A stretch of 64,000 nt of DNA from Epiperipatus broadwayi (Eukaryota; Onychophora; Udeonychophora; Euonychophora; Peripatidae), in NCBI GenBank assembly GCA_028023455.1, contig JAQFVV010006197.1:15311254-15375253 (forward strand), read 5' to 3'. Made by a program: the position numbers and the translations under genes. The notes beneath the pieces were generated by a model. That model saw nothing but the letters and a program-made list of their open reading frames with translations, was not told where the DNA came from and made no database searches. Positions 24,031 to 35,477 of the stretch are shown here, piece by piece; position 1 is the first letter of the stretch; each line of letters opens with the position of its first letter.

Positions 24031-26035
24031 TTCTGCCAGTTCATCTGTAAATATATATATTTAAATTTTGAGTCATGTTATTAGGTTAAAAGTAAAGTTT
24101 TGTTAAAAATATATAACAGTATTATTGTTAATCTCTTAAATCAGTTTTAACATCTATCTCCAAGAAATCCTTTCTTTGATGATCAAATCAATTAAATCTT
24201 GAGCTAAAATAAAAACAGATCTAGAGATTTCTTTTTACAAAAAGTTTTTGTTGTTGTTTTAAATTGTAATTCTTAAAAAAATGTGGTGGGAAATAAAAAA
24301 AGTATACATTTTAGTAATTAACTCTATTGTTGAAACTAGAAATATGAAAAGTATTTTGTAATTAAATATATCTCTGTAGTCAATCTATTACACTAATTGA
24401 ATCAGAACTTTTTCTACTATTTAAAAAATGGAAATGACCAAAAAAAAGGACAAAAATTAAAAGTGCTAAAATGTAGTTAAAAATAAATCAAAGTGTGAAT
24501 CGTGTTGTCAACAAAATGTATAAATTGCAGAGTTTTCTTTTGTTCAGACAGTCAGGACCATTTTTCTAAAAAAGTATTACAAATCCAGAACTTTTGCTAG
24601 AAAATATTATTAATCATTGCCAAGAAAACGTTCTCCAGCTAGAAAACATCTAAGACACCTTCCACTTGGGAAATCTGTCTCCCTGTCTTACCAAAAGCGC
24701 CCGAGCAATTGTCAGCCATGGAAAGGAGGGATTTAACCAGCTAGCCGAGGATGACAAGAAAAGCCAATGGAGAACACACACAGGATTCATGCCAGCAGCT
24801 GCAAGAAAAATCATAAGAACTTTGAGCACCTGGATAAAGTTGAACCAATAAATGATCACGGTAACTATGAACTGTTACTTATTGAACTTTTATTCCAAAT
24901 AGCATGATAGACATATAGATTTCATCAACTGTGAAATGTTTTAACAATAGAGTGAGGGACTAGTAATGGGGATTTTATCCTATTTTAATTGAATTGAAAT
25001 GGGGGTTATGGTGTTAGATTACTTGAATGTGTCCTTCTATTTATGTATATATTTTGTATGCATTTTTTTTTGTTGTATAAATAAAAATGTCTGTTAATTA
25101 AAAGAAAATTGTAATCATTAAAAAATTAATTGAAAGTACTTCTGCGGATTGAAAAACTGTTTACAATAGTTTATTACTGTTAAATTTATTATTATTTTTT
25201 ATGATTACAATTTTTTTTGTTGTATTCAAATGTAAGAATAAGAACAGATTCCTCAAAATGTTTACTGCTTGGTCTTGAAAGACAAATGGGGAGTTAGAGA
25301 GGTTTAATTCAGTTAATTGTTCCGACGATAAGCAAACACAGGAACCTTGTGTCGGGACCTGGTGTACGGAAAATGGATACCCTGACAGCTGTAAGCAAAC
25401 AACGGACACTTGTGCCATCCATTAAGGTTAGAATTTAATTATGTAACATATATGGTTGAGGGTTTGAATGGTGTTTGATATTGCCATTCTTAACTGTAAA
25501 TAGACTTAAAGAAACACCTACATGGGCAGGTCTCCAGAATAAACCTGGGTCCTGCCGTTCATAGGATTTGTGCATTGCATATTCTCTTGGGAAAGATATA
25601 AAATATTAATAATGCATATTATTAAAATGAAAATGATTGGAATTAAAATTAAGCTTGTATTTTGTCTTAAAACTGAAATTGAGTCAGTCTTGAGTGCTTT
25701 CAAAAAGGGGATTTGAAATGTACTTAGGTTTGAAAATGAATATAATAAAAGTTTATAACCATATTTGGGTGTCTGTACCTTTAATTTCATTATAGTTAAG
25801 TCATTAAGTATCCATTTGGTTTAAAGATTAAAGTATAATTAATAGCATCCGCTTAGAATTTCATCTGAAAAGTTATTTAGGTAACCATTGTACGTAAATA
25901 AATTATACTATGATTGTCGAATTTATTTCGTGATCTGGTGCTAGACTATATGTATAGTGACGCCCTTGTACTAGTCATGGTATTTTTTATAACCTTATAA
26001 TTTTGCAGACTAAGAGTCAGTTTGTAGTGACCGAA
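24031..26035. mobile_element. Unidentified 2.0 kb insertion in LINE C
   Basis: Alignment with LINE B at 3160-3190 shows that foreign sequence begins at about 24031 (TGAGGTAGTATCTTC) and ends at about 26035 (TTTGTAGTGACCGA), with ATAT on both sides as a possible 4 bp duplication. The termini are not clear inverted repeats. Inside are two less AT-rich blocks, 24600-24860 and 25300-25425. The second has a plus-strand frame with six Cys (DDKQTQEPCVGTWCTENG) that matches nothing I know and ends in a stop. TGTAACATATATGG at about 25443 could be another TGTAAC start. No function is assigned. Confidence 0.5.
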
Positions 26036-26480
26036 TATGGTCTTTATAGATACAGAAAAGGCATATGATGGAGTAACTAGAAATAGATTAGGGGTAAGTT
26101 TAGTAAATTTGAGAATGAATGGAGATTTAATGGATCTTATTAAGAGATTGTATGAAAATAATTACTAATCAATTAGGATATATAGAATTATTAGAGTTAA
26201 AAGTGGGATGGGATTAAGGCAAGGATCCCTATGTCACCTATTTTGTTTTTGTTATATTTGAGAGAAATGGAAAGAGCAACAGAAAGATTAGAAAGAGGGG
26301 TAGAGATACCATTAATAGATGGCAAGTGAGTGTATATATTATCAGGTCTTTTATTTGCTGATGATATGTTCTTGTGCACAAAAAGTAGGGAAGATATGGA
26401 AGTTATGCAAAGATGTGCACAAGGGTGGGTAAAGAGATGATTATTAAATTTAGTGCAGCAAAATCAAAAGTAATGATGAT
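26036..26480 (+). pseudogene. LINE C reverse transcriptase, catalytic part
   Basis: MVFIDTEKAYDGVTRNRL-like text (26036-26090) carries the first palm Asp. VKSGMGLRQGSLCHLF follows after a frame break, and LFADDMFLCTKSREDMEVM (about 26346-26405) carries the catalytic FADD. This copy keeps the catalytic residues lost in copy B but has stops (for example near 26166) and shifts. The text then runs into the thumb and the region shared with copy A. Confidence 0.75.
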
Positions 26481-27000
26481 AAATGCAGGGGAAAGAGAAG
26501 AGAAAGAATTTTTATTGGGGGAATATAAAGTTAAATATGGTGAATGGGTATAACTATTTAGGAATCGTCTTAAATAATCACAAAAATTGCTTGGATGAAT
26601 GGGAGAAAAAAATTGATAAATAAAGCAAAGAAAAGAAATTAACAGTGTTTTCATATAAAAAATATGATGTAACTGGAATTGTATGGAAGGGAGTAGCAGG
26701 GTTAATGTATGGTAATGATGCTATATGTGTTTGTAAAGGGTGTTAGATTACTTAGAAAAAATAGAAAGACATGCATTAGATGCAGATGTGTGGTCAGCAA
26801 AGGAGGCAATTCAAAGAGAAATGGGATGGTCAAGTTTTTATATGAGAGATGCATAAAGTAAAATGAATATGTTCAATAGATTGCAATTTACAAATAATAA
26901 GAGAATAGTCAAAATAATATTATTAGGGTATTGAGTAAAGGACAGGCACCAAGATGGGTGGGAAAGGTATTATAGCATCAGATTTGGATAAAGACTTTAT

Positions 27001-27255
27001 AAATTATTAAGAATTTTAAACTTCTCTCTTAATATTATAATAAATAAAATTAAAAGCATGAAAAGCACTTGAAAGAGAAGCTATAAAGAGTGCAAAAATA
27101 TTAAAAACTTAGCGCCATCTAAATAATTTGCATGTATTTTGCATATCTCATTATCTCTCCCTGTTCTGCACTGCTCAGTATTGCTATGAATATGAGGCAA
27201 ACTAACGCAATAGCTTCTCTTTCAAGCGCTTCACACGCTTTTAATTTTATTTATT
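27001..27255. mobile_element. 255 bp insert with 13 bp target duplication and long hairpin
   Basis: ATAAAGACTTTAT flanks the insert at 26988-27000 and 27256-27268, and LINE copy A (about 388-398) shows the uninterrupted text. Inside, 27039-27090 and 27205-27255 are inverted repeats of about 50 bp (AATAAATAAAATTAAAAGC... and its complement, including GAGAAGCTAT). The right arm reaches the insert end, whereas the left arm starts 38 bp in, so the element is asymmetric. It has no coding potential. It could be a SINE-like retroposon or a MITE with an unusual duplication. Confidence 0.65.
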
Positions 27256-27925
27256 ATAAAGACTTTATGTCAGTATACTTATACAAAAGATGGGATGATT
27301 GTATTAGAAGAATTGTTAAGTGTTATAGTGGCAAAGAATGAGATATGAGAATAGGGGCATTAATAAAAAATATGAAAATGGAGAACTAGTATGGAGAGTA
27401 AAAAGTGTTTAAATATATATAGAAGTAAACAGAATATTGGATGTCAGTTAATTTATAATAATAGCAAGAAGAGCAGTTTACTGTTTAAGGATCATTAGCA
27501 ACAAGGGAATATACACATAAATAGAGAAATGTGGGAAATTTAGTCTGCAAGTTATGTATGTAAGAAAGGCATAGAAAATATAAGGTATCTGAATTGAGTG
27601 TAAATGCTTAAAAGCGAAAAGAGTGCAAATAGTGAAGTTGTGAGAGAATAAATATAAACTAAGTGATTATATAGAAAGTGGGTTCTTGGTTTTTATACTG
27701 GGTTTGGAAAAAGATGAGGGGGTTTTAGATATAAAGGCCATACAGTAGACAAAGATAATGTTGTGGAAATGGGATGGAGCAGTGTAGAGAAGAATATGAG
27801 AAAACTTAGGGTGGGGAATGGAAAGGGAAGATAAGGTGGCTAACAAGTCTCTCTGGGCATAGTGGCTGAGAGATTACCTGACTTAGAGAAAACAGAAAAT
27901 CACAGTGCATCATATCACATCACAT

Positions 27926-28686
27926 GCTCTTATTAACATCATGCTTAAGCATATGAAACGGTGATCATGTAATGCATAAGTTTGAAGTAAAAAAATTGAG
28001 CATTACAGGGAAGATCAGCGGATAACAAAGCTATATCTTTAATGATTCAATATAGCAAGAAACAATTAATTATAGAATTTAGAGTAATTATTACGTATTC
28101 AATAAAAAATGAATGATTTAGGATAATTGATAAAAAGGGTGTTCAAAGCCAAAGAATAATTTGATTTAAATATTAGTTTGTAAACTATGAAAAGATATGA
28201 TTGATCAAAAAGCATTTTAGAAACTATCAGTTGTAAGTTTGGAATGGATAAGTATATTTGAAATGCTAGAGCAAACTAATAATTATAGATAAAATTGTAG
28301 TCCATGAAAAAAAAAAAAAAAAACCTGTTAAGAAATAGACTATCATGCATTTATACAAGAATATTATAAATATATTAGAACTTGATTAAATTTCAAGTCA
28401 AAAAAGTTGTGAATATTTTCTAAAAATATATTACATAATGCTAATTTATGTAAAGTACATCAACTTATGGTATTTGAAAAGTTAAATAATTATTTGGTGA
28501 ATAATTTGTTAATCAAAAATATTAACTAAATTTGATGAACATTTAAACACCATTCTGCTTTTCATAAAATTTTCAGGGCAGCATGCAGTAATTTATGATT
28601 GCTTTTTTCCCATAAATTGAAAATGTTCTGCTATCACCAATAACATCTTTTACTGTTCCTATTTAAAAATAGATATTAACAGAATA
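27926..28686. other. X fragment followed by AT-rich spacer
   Basis: The first 60 bp (CTCTTATTAACATCATGC, AAGCATATGAAACGGTGATC) match one end of the X repeat as seen near 6205-6260. From about 28000 to 28686 I see only AT-rich sequence with a poly(A) run near 28308. Confidence 0.45.
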
Positions 28687-28789
28687 CACCTGGGTCTCGT
28701 TTTATGCGGATTTATTTAATGCGATTTTGAAGTTATGCGATTTATATTTGTTCTTAATATCTTTGTATGCGGTTTTCTTTTATGCGATA

Positions 28790-28918
28790 AAAATTATTAG
28801 ATCAGAAGTCGAGCTCTGATAATGCGCTATTACTTTAAATATTATAAATTTCGCGCACTCACGTCATATTTAAAGTAATAACATATTATCGGAGTTTGAC
28901 TTCCATCAAATAATTTCA
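28790..28918. repeat. Inverted repeat with about 50 bp arms
   Basis: AAATTATTAGATCAGAAGTC begins the left arm and its near-complement ends the right arm. Both also share ATTACTTTAAATAT at the inner side. The loop is about 25 bp and contains TTTCGCGCACTCACG. It may be a small nested foldback element or the left subterminal structure of the Tigger-like element. Confidence 0.6.
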
Positions 28919-31433
28919 ATATTTTCAGTGCTTTGTAATAGTATTGCAATAGATTTTATGTAATGAAGAAGTTCATAATTCACTTAAAATCAGGATTTCC
29001 CCATTTTATATACACACATTAAATTTTAAAAGATTATAATGTAAATCTGTTCAAACGTTATAGATGCCTATACTATGCATTGAAGCAGTCGACCTGATAC
29101 TCAGACTGAGTTTCACAGCCCACTCAGAATCTCCACCACCAAACCACATTCAAACTCCATTCTTACGCATGTATACATATTTATTAATGCATATATTTTG
29201 TAGCTTAACTAATATAGTGATAACTGACATAGATATATACATAAATATCTTAAAATGATTAATTTTAATAAGCGAATATTTTATTTTAATTCATATGCGT
29301 GCGTAATGGGTGTGTATATATTATAGATGAGGGGAGATTACTGTTAAAATGTATTTCAAATAAAAATTTATATGTTTAATGTATATTTCAAAAATTATAT
29401 TTAATATGTTATTTATTTAAGTCGTGGCTGTCAGAAGAATTGAAGATGACCCAATCCTTGTTAGAAGATTCTCGAATATAATTAAGACGATTGCCGGAAA
29501 CCCATTTGTCCATCTAAAATGTATGATAATTTTATAAAATAATGTAAAAATCCATTAGTGAAAATTTATCCATTTTAAATCTGCTTTAAAATCACAGACT
29601 ACATTTTAAAACAATCATTCGAGAAACTTTGACAGGATTGCATTGTCTTTAAATCTTATTCAAACAAAAGATGCATCCGGTCAGCAAACTCCAGATCTGC
29701 TAAGTGGATAAAGTACCTTGTGTCTGGAAGCTAAGTGCTTTCTAACGTCATCAGAAAAAGAGTATAAATGCTGCTGGATCTGAACCCAAAATGGAAGGAG
29801 AGCTAAATTTAAGTGACTGTTGCTAACCTATTCCACATCGGTCGTTCCCAGAATGTCTGAGTAGAAAGGGACTTCAAGCCACCGTTCCCCTTGGCCTGAG
29901 ATGATCTCCTTACCATGCTGAGCCTGAGTGATATCGTGCCGCCAGCGCCTGAGTTGATGCCCATCCAAATAATAATGCGTTGCTGCCTACCTTGAAGACA
30001 TCATTGCTATAGTTAAACATGTAGGTGTCCACATTTATGATGCTTATTACTGCTAATCTCTTGCCTGTCTAAATTTTATAAATTAGAATTTGTTTTATCA
30101 TTTAATTCATCTCTTAAATAACTCGCCAGATAGCGAGCATTATATCTATCGATTCTTAACCCTAAATTATCTAAATGTAATTCTAATCACCCGACTCACG
30201 CTTGCTTTTATAATTGTTTTTTTTTAGTGCGGTCAAATTTTGATATTAATAGTTATTTTGATGTCATATATGTATATGAAATGTAGAATATTGATTAACT
30301 CCAATCATACGAGCTGCATTTCTATAGAAATAGGGGGGAGGGGGAGGATAGATTTCATTAAATCATTTATTTTAGTAATGCTTCACTAGGCTCATAAGGT
30401 TGAGTTAATGAATAATAAAAGGTTTTTCTACTAGTAGTCATGCGGTTTTGGTTAATACAATTCTTATTTTCTCTGGGGTAGATTTATAGATCTTTTTGTT
30501 TTCTTTATTGAAGTGTCCAAGTTTGCCAAAGTTGGCGAATAATTATTCCTTCTTAGCGTTTAAATTATGCTAGTATATTTTCTTTTCTAAATAAAAATAA
30601 GGTAGGAGGGAGGAGAGATTTAAGCTCTAATAAAATGACTAAAAGTTTATTGAATCATTCTTATAATTTTACATGGAGGTATGGGAAATGTATTCACACT
30701 GTAGATTTACTAAACCATTTGTAGGCCATAACTATTATCTTTAAATGTCTGAAAGATTACTATGATCGCTGCGTTGTTTGCATAAATTAGGAAGTGACTC
30801 ACTTCCGATTCACCCGTACCTCGTCCCGGGGAACCTTGTCATTCTTGATTCGCCTGTACCTCACTCCAGGGAATCTTGAATTATTTTCGTCGTAGGTCTA
30901 GCTCCTGGATATGTTTAGCTAGCATTGTGGGACCTATGCTGGGATAGCTGTACGCCGGACCATTGCAACTTCACACCTAGCAAGTTCTTTCCAAGTATTA
31001 GTCCGCCTAAAATGGCATACTTCATCGTCGTTATTTGATTTATAAAGTGTAAATCGGCCAAGATGCCGTATCTGCCTTCCTAACATATATGCACGCACCG
31101 CCATCCCCGCATTGTATTTATCTTATGCCTAGTTAGTAAAGTCTATAGTGATAATACACTTACTTACCATTTATCTCTTAAGTAATTTCGTTGGAGTTTT
31201 GATTCAATTATTTCAAATTGCTCTCCCCCTTTTACAATCAAGCAAAGGTACCAAGTTCGCTTCACATGTGTGATTCGAAGATATTATATGAGTAAAAATA
31301 TTTAGTTCAAAATGTCACAAATAACCGTTGTTTCTTTAAAATGATTTATGAATTACTTTAATAAAATAATCTTAATGAAAAGGGTCTCCACGTAATACCA
31401 CAGTTATTATTTGATAAATTAGCGAAACCTTAA

Positions 31434-31835
31434 AGCAAAATCAATATTAATTGCTATTTTACTATTGATTTACAAAACATGTAAAATTTTGAATATTTTT
31501 ATGTGTGCTCCTGCACTATAGAACTATATTAAAGCAAAAGTAATATTAAATGCTATTTTATCATTCATTTATAAAACATGTAAACTTTGAATATTTTTAC
31601 ATGCGCTCCCGCACTATATAACTGTATTAAAACAAAACCACTGTTAAATGTTATTTTATTATTTATTCATAAACATGTAACTTTGAATATTTCTACATAT
31701 GCTCCCGCACTATATAAATGTATCAAAACAAAATCATTATTGTTACTTTATTATTAGCAAATCATGTAAACTTTTGAATAGTTTTATATATGCAACCGCA
31801 CTATGTATCTGTCTGTATTAAAGATACCAATGGTA
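31434..31835 (+). repeat. Tandem array, four units of 91-98 bp
   Basis: Each unit contains GCTCCYGCACTATA or a variant (at 31507, 31605, 31701 and 31792) and, upstream of it, AACATGTAAA then TTTGAATATTTTTA. Unit spacing is 98, 96 and 91 bp, and divergence increases rightwards. Confidence 0.8.
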
Positions 31836-31994
31836 AATATATTTTGATTCTTTTGTAAACTCAATCTGCACCGTGAAATCGGAAAGTATAAATGTCTGAA
31901 TCATTTAATAAATCTGTGTCAAAATATTATCTCGTAATCGAATCCTATCATTTGGTTAATATAGTTTTTAGATCTGAGTTAAGCTATCTCTTGG

Positions 31995-32240
31995 TTCACT
32001 CAATATCTCCAATCATCATCATCATCATTCTAGGTCTCATGTAATAGGCTGCAGCTCTGGGCCACGCAATAATTAATTTACATGATATCACCATGGGTGT
32101 TATCCATAGTGTTATAGATTTAGGAATGGGCAAACAGGTTAGAATTTATGATTGCTCCTGACCTGGGTATCTCGGGCATGATTGGATCCAATGTACTTTT
32201 GCTCAGATTCTAAGTCTTGTTGAATGGATATACATTTTCG
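31995..32240 (-). mobile_element. Possible RTE or SINE 3' tail
   Basis: On the minus strand the segment ends in GATGATGATGATGATTG, preceded by CTGCAGCCTATTACATGAG. An ATG-repeat tail of this type ends RTE-type LINEs and SINEs that borrow their tails, as at 52174. There is no coding text. The left boundary of the segment is uncertain. Confidence 0.35.
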
Positions 32241-32257
32241 ACCGGTACAGCATGTTA

Positions 32258-32467
32258 TTGCTTTTGCATTTTAAATCACATTCTATTTTTGCTTTTTTAA
32301 AAAAGAGTACATAATCAATTAATCATTTAGTGTCCGCAAGTAATAAATTTTACAAGATTATAATCTATTCAAATGTTATGTATGTTGTTTTTGCATTTTA
32401 AATCATGTTCTATTTTTGCTTTTTAAAAAGAGACTACGTATTCAATTAATCATTTAGTGTCCGCAAG
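32258..32467 (+). repeat. 127 bp direct duplication
   Basis: TTTTGCATTTTAAATCA and AATCATTTAGTGTCCGCAAG occur at about 32264/32321 and again 127 bp later at about 32391/32448. The copies differ by a few bases and small indels. Confidence 0.75.
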
Positions 32468-32767
32468 TTTATTTTTAAAAGGTGAATAACAGCAGTGGGC
32501 ACAATTAAATTTGAAAATTAAAATCTGATTTTTAATTGTAATTAAGAATTTAAAAATTACGTAGCGTGATCTGAAATTAATGTCATGTGAAACTATAAAA
32601 TTTGATTTTTAAACGGAATTGAAAATTAAAAAATTAAAGACAAAAATAAGAATTTAATTTTTAATGGTTAGTGTTAATTCAATTTTATCCAACAGTGGTG
32701 AGTCAGTGTCTTTTTATTATCGTAAATCTAAGTTCTTATTTTTATTTTAAACTTTTAGTTTACCCTA

Positions 32768-33007
32768 ATGGAGAGGAAAAAACACCCAAGAAAATGGATT
32801 TCTTTAGATACAAAAATTTCAATTTTCGATCGCTTAGCGAAATGGGAAGGATCAACAGCGATTGGAAAACATTTTAGCTTGGGCAAATCCACTATAAGAT
32901 CAATTTAAAAAAAGAAGTTGGCGCTAGTTGTATTTCCTCTTGTGACCAAATAGCGATAATAATTAGAATACCGTACATGTATGAAAAAAATGTACATTAC
33001 GCATAAA
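32768..33007 (+). pseudogene. Tigger-type transposase N-terminus (CENP-B helix-turn-helix)
   Basis: From the ATG at 32768 the frame reads MERKKHPRKW, then ISLDTKISIFDRLAKWEG and STAIGKHFSLGKSTIRSI, followed by a stop at 32906. This is the pattern of the CENP-B/pogo N-terminal helix-turn-helix: a basic start, a SLxxKxxIxxxL helix, and a GxxxSTIRxI recognition helix that would bind the TIR. One base of frameshift continues into KKEVGASCISSCDQIA and IPYMYEKNVHYA, typical of the linker in Tigger transposases. The second DNA-binding half and the DDE domain are missing. A TTTTATTTTAAACTTTTAG tract just upstream looks like a 3' splice site. Confidence 0.65.
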
Positions 33008-33308
33008 AATATATTTTTTGAATAAAATTAAATACTGTAGTTAATAAAAACAAGTAAAAAAAAAGATTGTCTTGTATCATTTTTTTTCAAATTTGAAATT
33101 TTTTATTAGTCATATTTTATTTTCCTATTTTTTTTTTTTATGCGAATTTTAAAGTAATTTTACATTGTTGCTTTGCTTTCATGTGATTTTTGGAAAATTA
33201 CAGCACGTATCCCTTATTTTTCAAGGTAAGTTAAGTCTATTTTTGTGCGATTTCTTTTGTGCATGTTTTCTGAGGATCCTATCTACTGCATAAAACGAGA
33301 CCCAGATG

Positions 33309-33862
33309 TATTTAAAAAAAAATCAAGGTATAACAGGCAAAAAAAAAAACATCCACCTGAATGACTTATTGTTAGAGAAGTCTAAGATGATACACATAAT
33401 CAATAGAAATACAAGATTACAATTTTCTTTAGTACTTTGGATTTACAAAATCTAAACCCATTGGTTGTGAGCCTTTGATAATTAGCTTATTTATGAACTA
33501 TTAAATTATACTAAAAAAATTTAATAATTTATTTCAAAATAAATGTACAAACAAGATATTAACAAAAATTTATAATCACTTCAATATATATATAGTGAAT
33601 ATTTGTTGTAAATGATTAATTAAAAATAATAACTTAATTAAAATGGCATTTTTAAAAAAGTAACAATCTAAATTTTATTATTTTAATAGGGACTAAATAA
33701 ATTTATAATAGATTTCTTTAATTTTTGGCAAATTTTAAAAAATTATAATTGCAAATCAGGATAAAGATGCTAATTTTTATTTACTAAAAATTCTAAATAA
33801 TGAAGCAGTTCTAAAACTTAGCATACAAAAATACTTAAAATTTTCCAAACAATCATATATAT
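33309..33862. other. AT-rich spacer
   Basis: Very AT-rich sequence between the Tigger-like element and E6. I see no gene or repeat in it. Confidence 0.4.
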
Positions 33863-35477
33863 TGTACCAACATTGAATTGGCACATAATAATTTTGTTTA
33901 AAAAAAAAAATTATTAAAACAAAAATTATTCGTTAAAAGAAAACGTATTTAAAAGTTTAAGAGTTTTATTACAGTTTGTTTTCGTAAAAATAAGATTTAA
34001 AAGTCAAAGAGTTTTAAAATAAAAGTTGCAATTTATTAATTAGACATGTCAAACTAAAAGTTTTGAGTTTAAAGAGTTTGTCATATTATTATTATTAGTT
34101 GAAATATAATTCAAAAGTCTAAAAATATAAATCTCTTTTCATTCGAGTTAAGAAAAAGATGGTAATCTTAAAACTAGTGTTGAGTTAGTAAAATATATAT
34201 GTGCATTTGTAAATAGAATAAATGTACGCGTAATAAATGTTAAAATGAAATAAATGAATACAGAAGATTATCATTAAAAAAACACAGCGGTGGCTACTAA
34301 TTAAAATTATAAAAACAACACATTTGCATGGCTGCTAATTAAACGATCTTCAAAAACATGAGATTATCGAAGGAATTTCGACAACAGATATTGCCGGAGG
34401 ATATCAAAATGAAAACACGCGTCATATATAAATAGCCAAAATTTTTATCGGACATTTAGTCGAGTTAATTGCATTAGAGTTGCCTTTGATATAACAGTTC
34501 AGTTTATTATGAATCAATCAAGAATGCAGTGTTTAAACCACGGGAAACATGCGGCTGTCTCGATCCTGGAGTCCAGTAAAACCTGCCCGTGAAAATAATG
34601 TCTGCGTAACAGCTTGAAGAATCTCCGTTAATATCTAATTTGTCTCCAGGAATAATACCAACTAATAATCATCAAATCTCCCCAGGAAAACTTCAAATCT
34701 ACCCAGTTAGAAATATTTTATTAGAAGCAGCAAACAGCAAGAAGTCCACGTTCAAAATCCTTGGTAAATAACATTTTCTTATTTTCATTTATAAAGTAGC
34801 CATCGCATTCGTAAAAATTCGTGTGAATCCTCCAAGAGTCAAGGATATGAACTCTATAGCACATAAAAATGAACTATTAATTTGTCAGTTCTAAGTGTCA
34901 AATACCATTTAATGCTTTATTATTATATATGTGAGTGGATGAGTTAATATGTGCGTGATCATTATATCAGTGTTATTAGTTAAATGAGATTTATAAAATA
35001 TTTAAATTTAGTATAATTAATATTAATTAAAATAAATTGTCTTTAAACTAAAACTTTATTTGTCGGTCAATTCTTTTCATCAATTCTTTTATCAATTCTT
35101 TTCACCACTAATTTTGTACAATCTGTTATTGATTAAAAATAGACTGCTAGTTAAAAGATTTTTCGAGCGCTGGATTATGGGTCTACTGTCCGAACATGTT
35201 AGTCTTAGACTAGCTGGTGCCCGGGGTTTACTCCAAAACAAATAAAGTGTTTGGATAGTAGGGGTTTAAATCTAGTAGCTGAGGTGGGCCACGATCTGAT
35301 CGTGGTTATTTGATAGTTAAAGCTATCAATAATATTTTCCACTTTGCTCGAACGTGCCGGTTCGTTCACGTAATATTTATAATTAAATAAGATTATAAAT
35401 GTATTATAAAGAAGTTTGTAACCAGCCAAAACATTTGCAGTGTAAGTAAGATCTTCTGTGGAATCGAACCCGGTACA
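33863..35477 (-). mobile_element. E6: TGTACC-ended 1.6 kb element
   Basis: The left end is TGTACCAACATTG and the right end GAACCCGGTACA; flanks are ATAT at 33859-33862 and 35478-35481. Its inverted relative is E7 (43785-45359): for example 34775-34850 matches the complement of 44440-44530, and 35055-35085 matches the complement of 44146-44170. I orient it relative to E7. A B-box-like GGTTCGATTCC lies about 10 bp inside the right end on the minus strand. There is a less AT-rich core at about 34500-34760. No coding frame. Confidence 0.7.

Larger units (their letters stand above)
19640..27925 (+). mobile_element. LINE copy C: esterase-ORF1 LINE, full length but interrupted
   Basis: This is the most complete copy. 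ORF1 is at 19687-20580, ORF2 endonuclease at 20830-21283 and 22916-23060, reverse transcriptase at about 23640-24030 and 26036-26480, and the C-terminal region and tail at 26620-27925. Three inserts split it: 21284-22915, 24031-26035 and 27001-27255. Without them it is about 4.4 kb. ORF1 with a coiled coil and an SGNH esterase-like domain is known from CR1-group LINEs. The 3' tail of CATCACA-like units suggests a microsatellite tail rather than poly(A). Stops and frameshifts are frequent, so the copy is dead. Confidence 0.8.
28687..33308 (+). mobile_element. Tigger/pogo-like DNA transposon, composite and defective
   Basis: The ends are CACCTGGGTCTCGTTTTATG and its complement with one or two changes (33287-33308), each next to TA, the duplication made by Tc1/mariner-pogo transposases. 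The CTCGTTTTAT core resembles Tigger termini. Repeats of TTATGCGATTT lie just inside the left end, and similar ones inside the right end in the same direction. Only the first about 80 codons of a transposase are seen (32768-33007). Some 4 kb between left end and transposase is non-coding, with tandem arrays and GC-richer blocks at 29740-30060 and 30780-31130; the latter holds a 42 bp unit twice. Confidence 0.7.

Noticed and set aside
24666-24851. Possible host exon in a GC-richer block of the 2 kb insert
   Set aside because: Open on both strands for about 60 codons but without any motif or convincing splice sites, and it sits within a block inserted into a LINE.
31995-32020. CRISPR-like or simple ATC repeat array
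   Set aside because: Short CATCAT runs here and at 52174 are tails of RTE-type elements, not spaced repeats.
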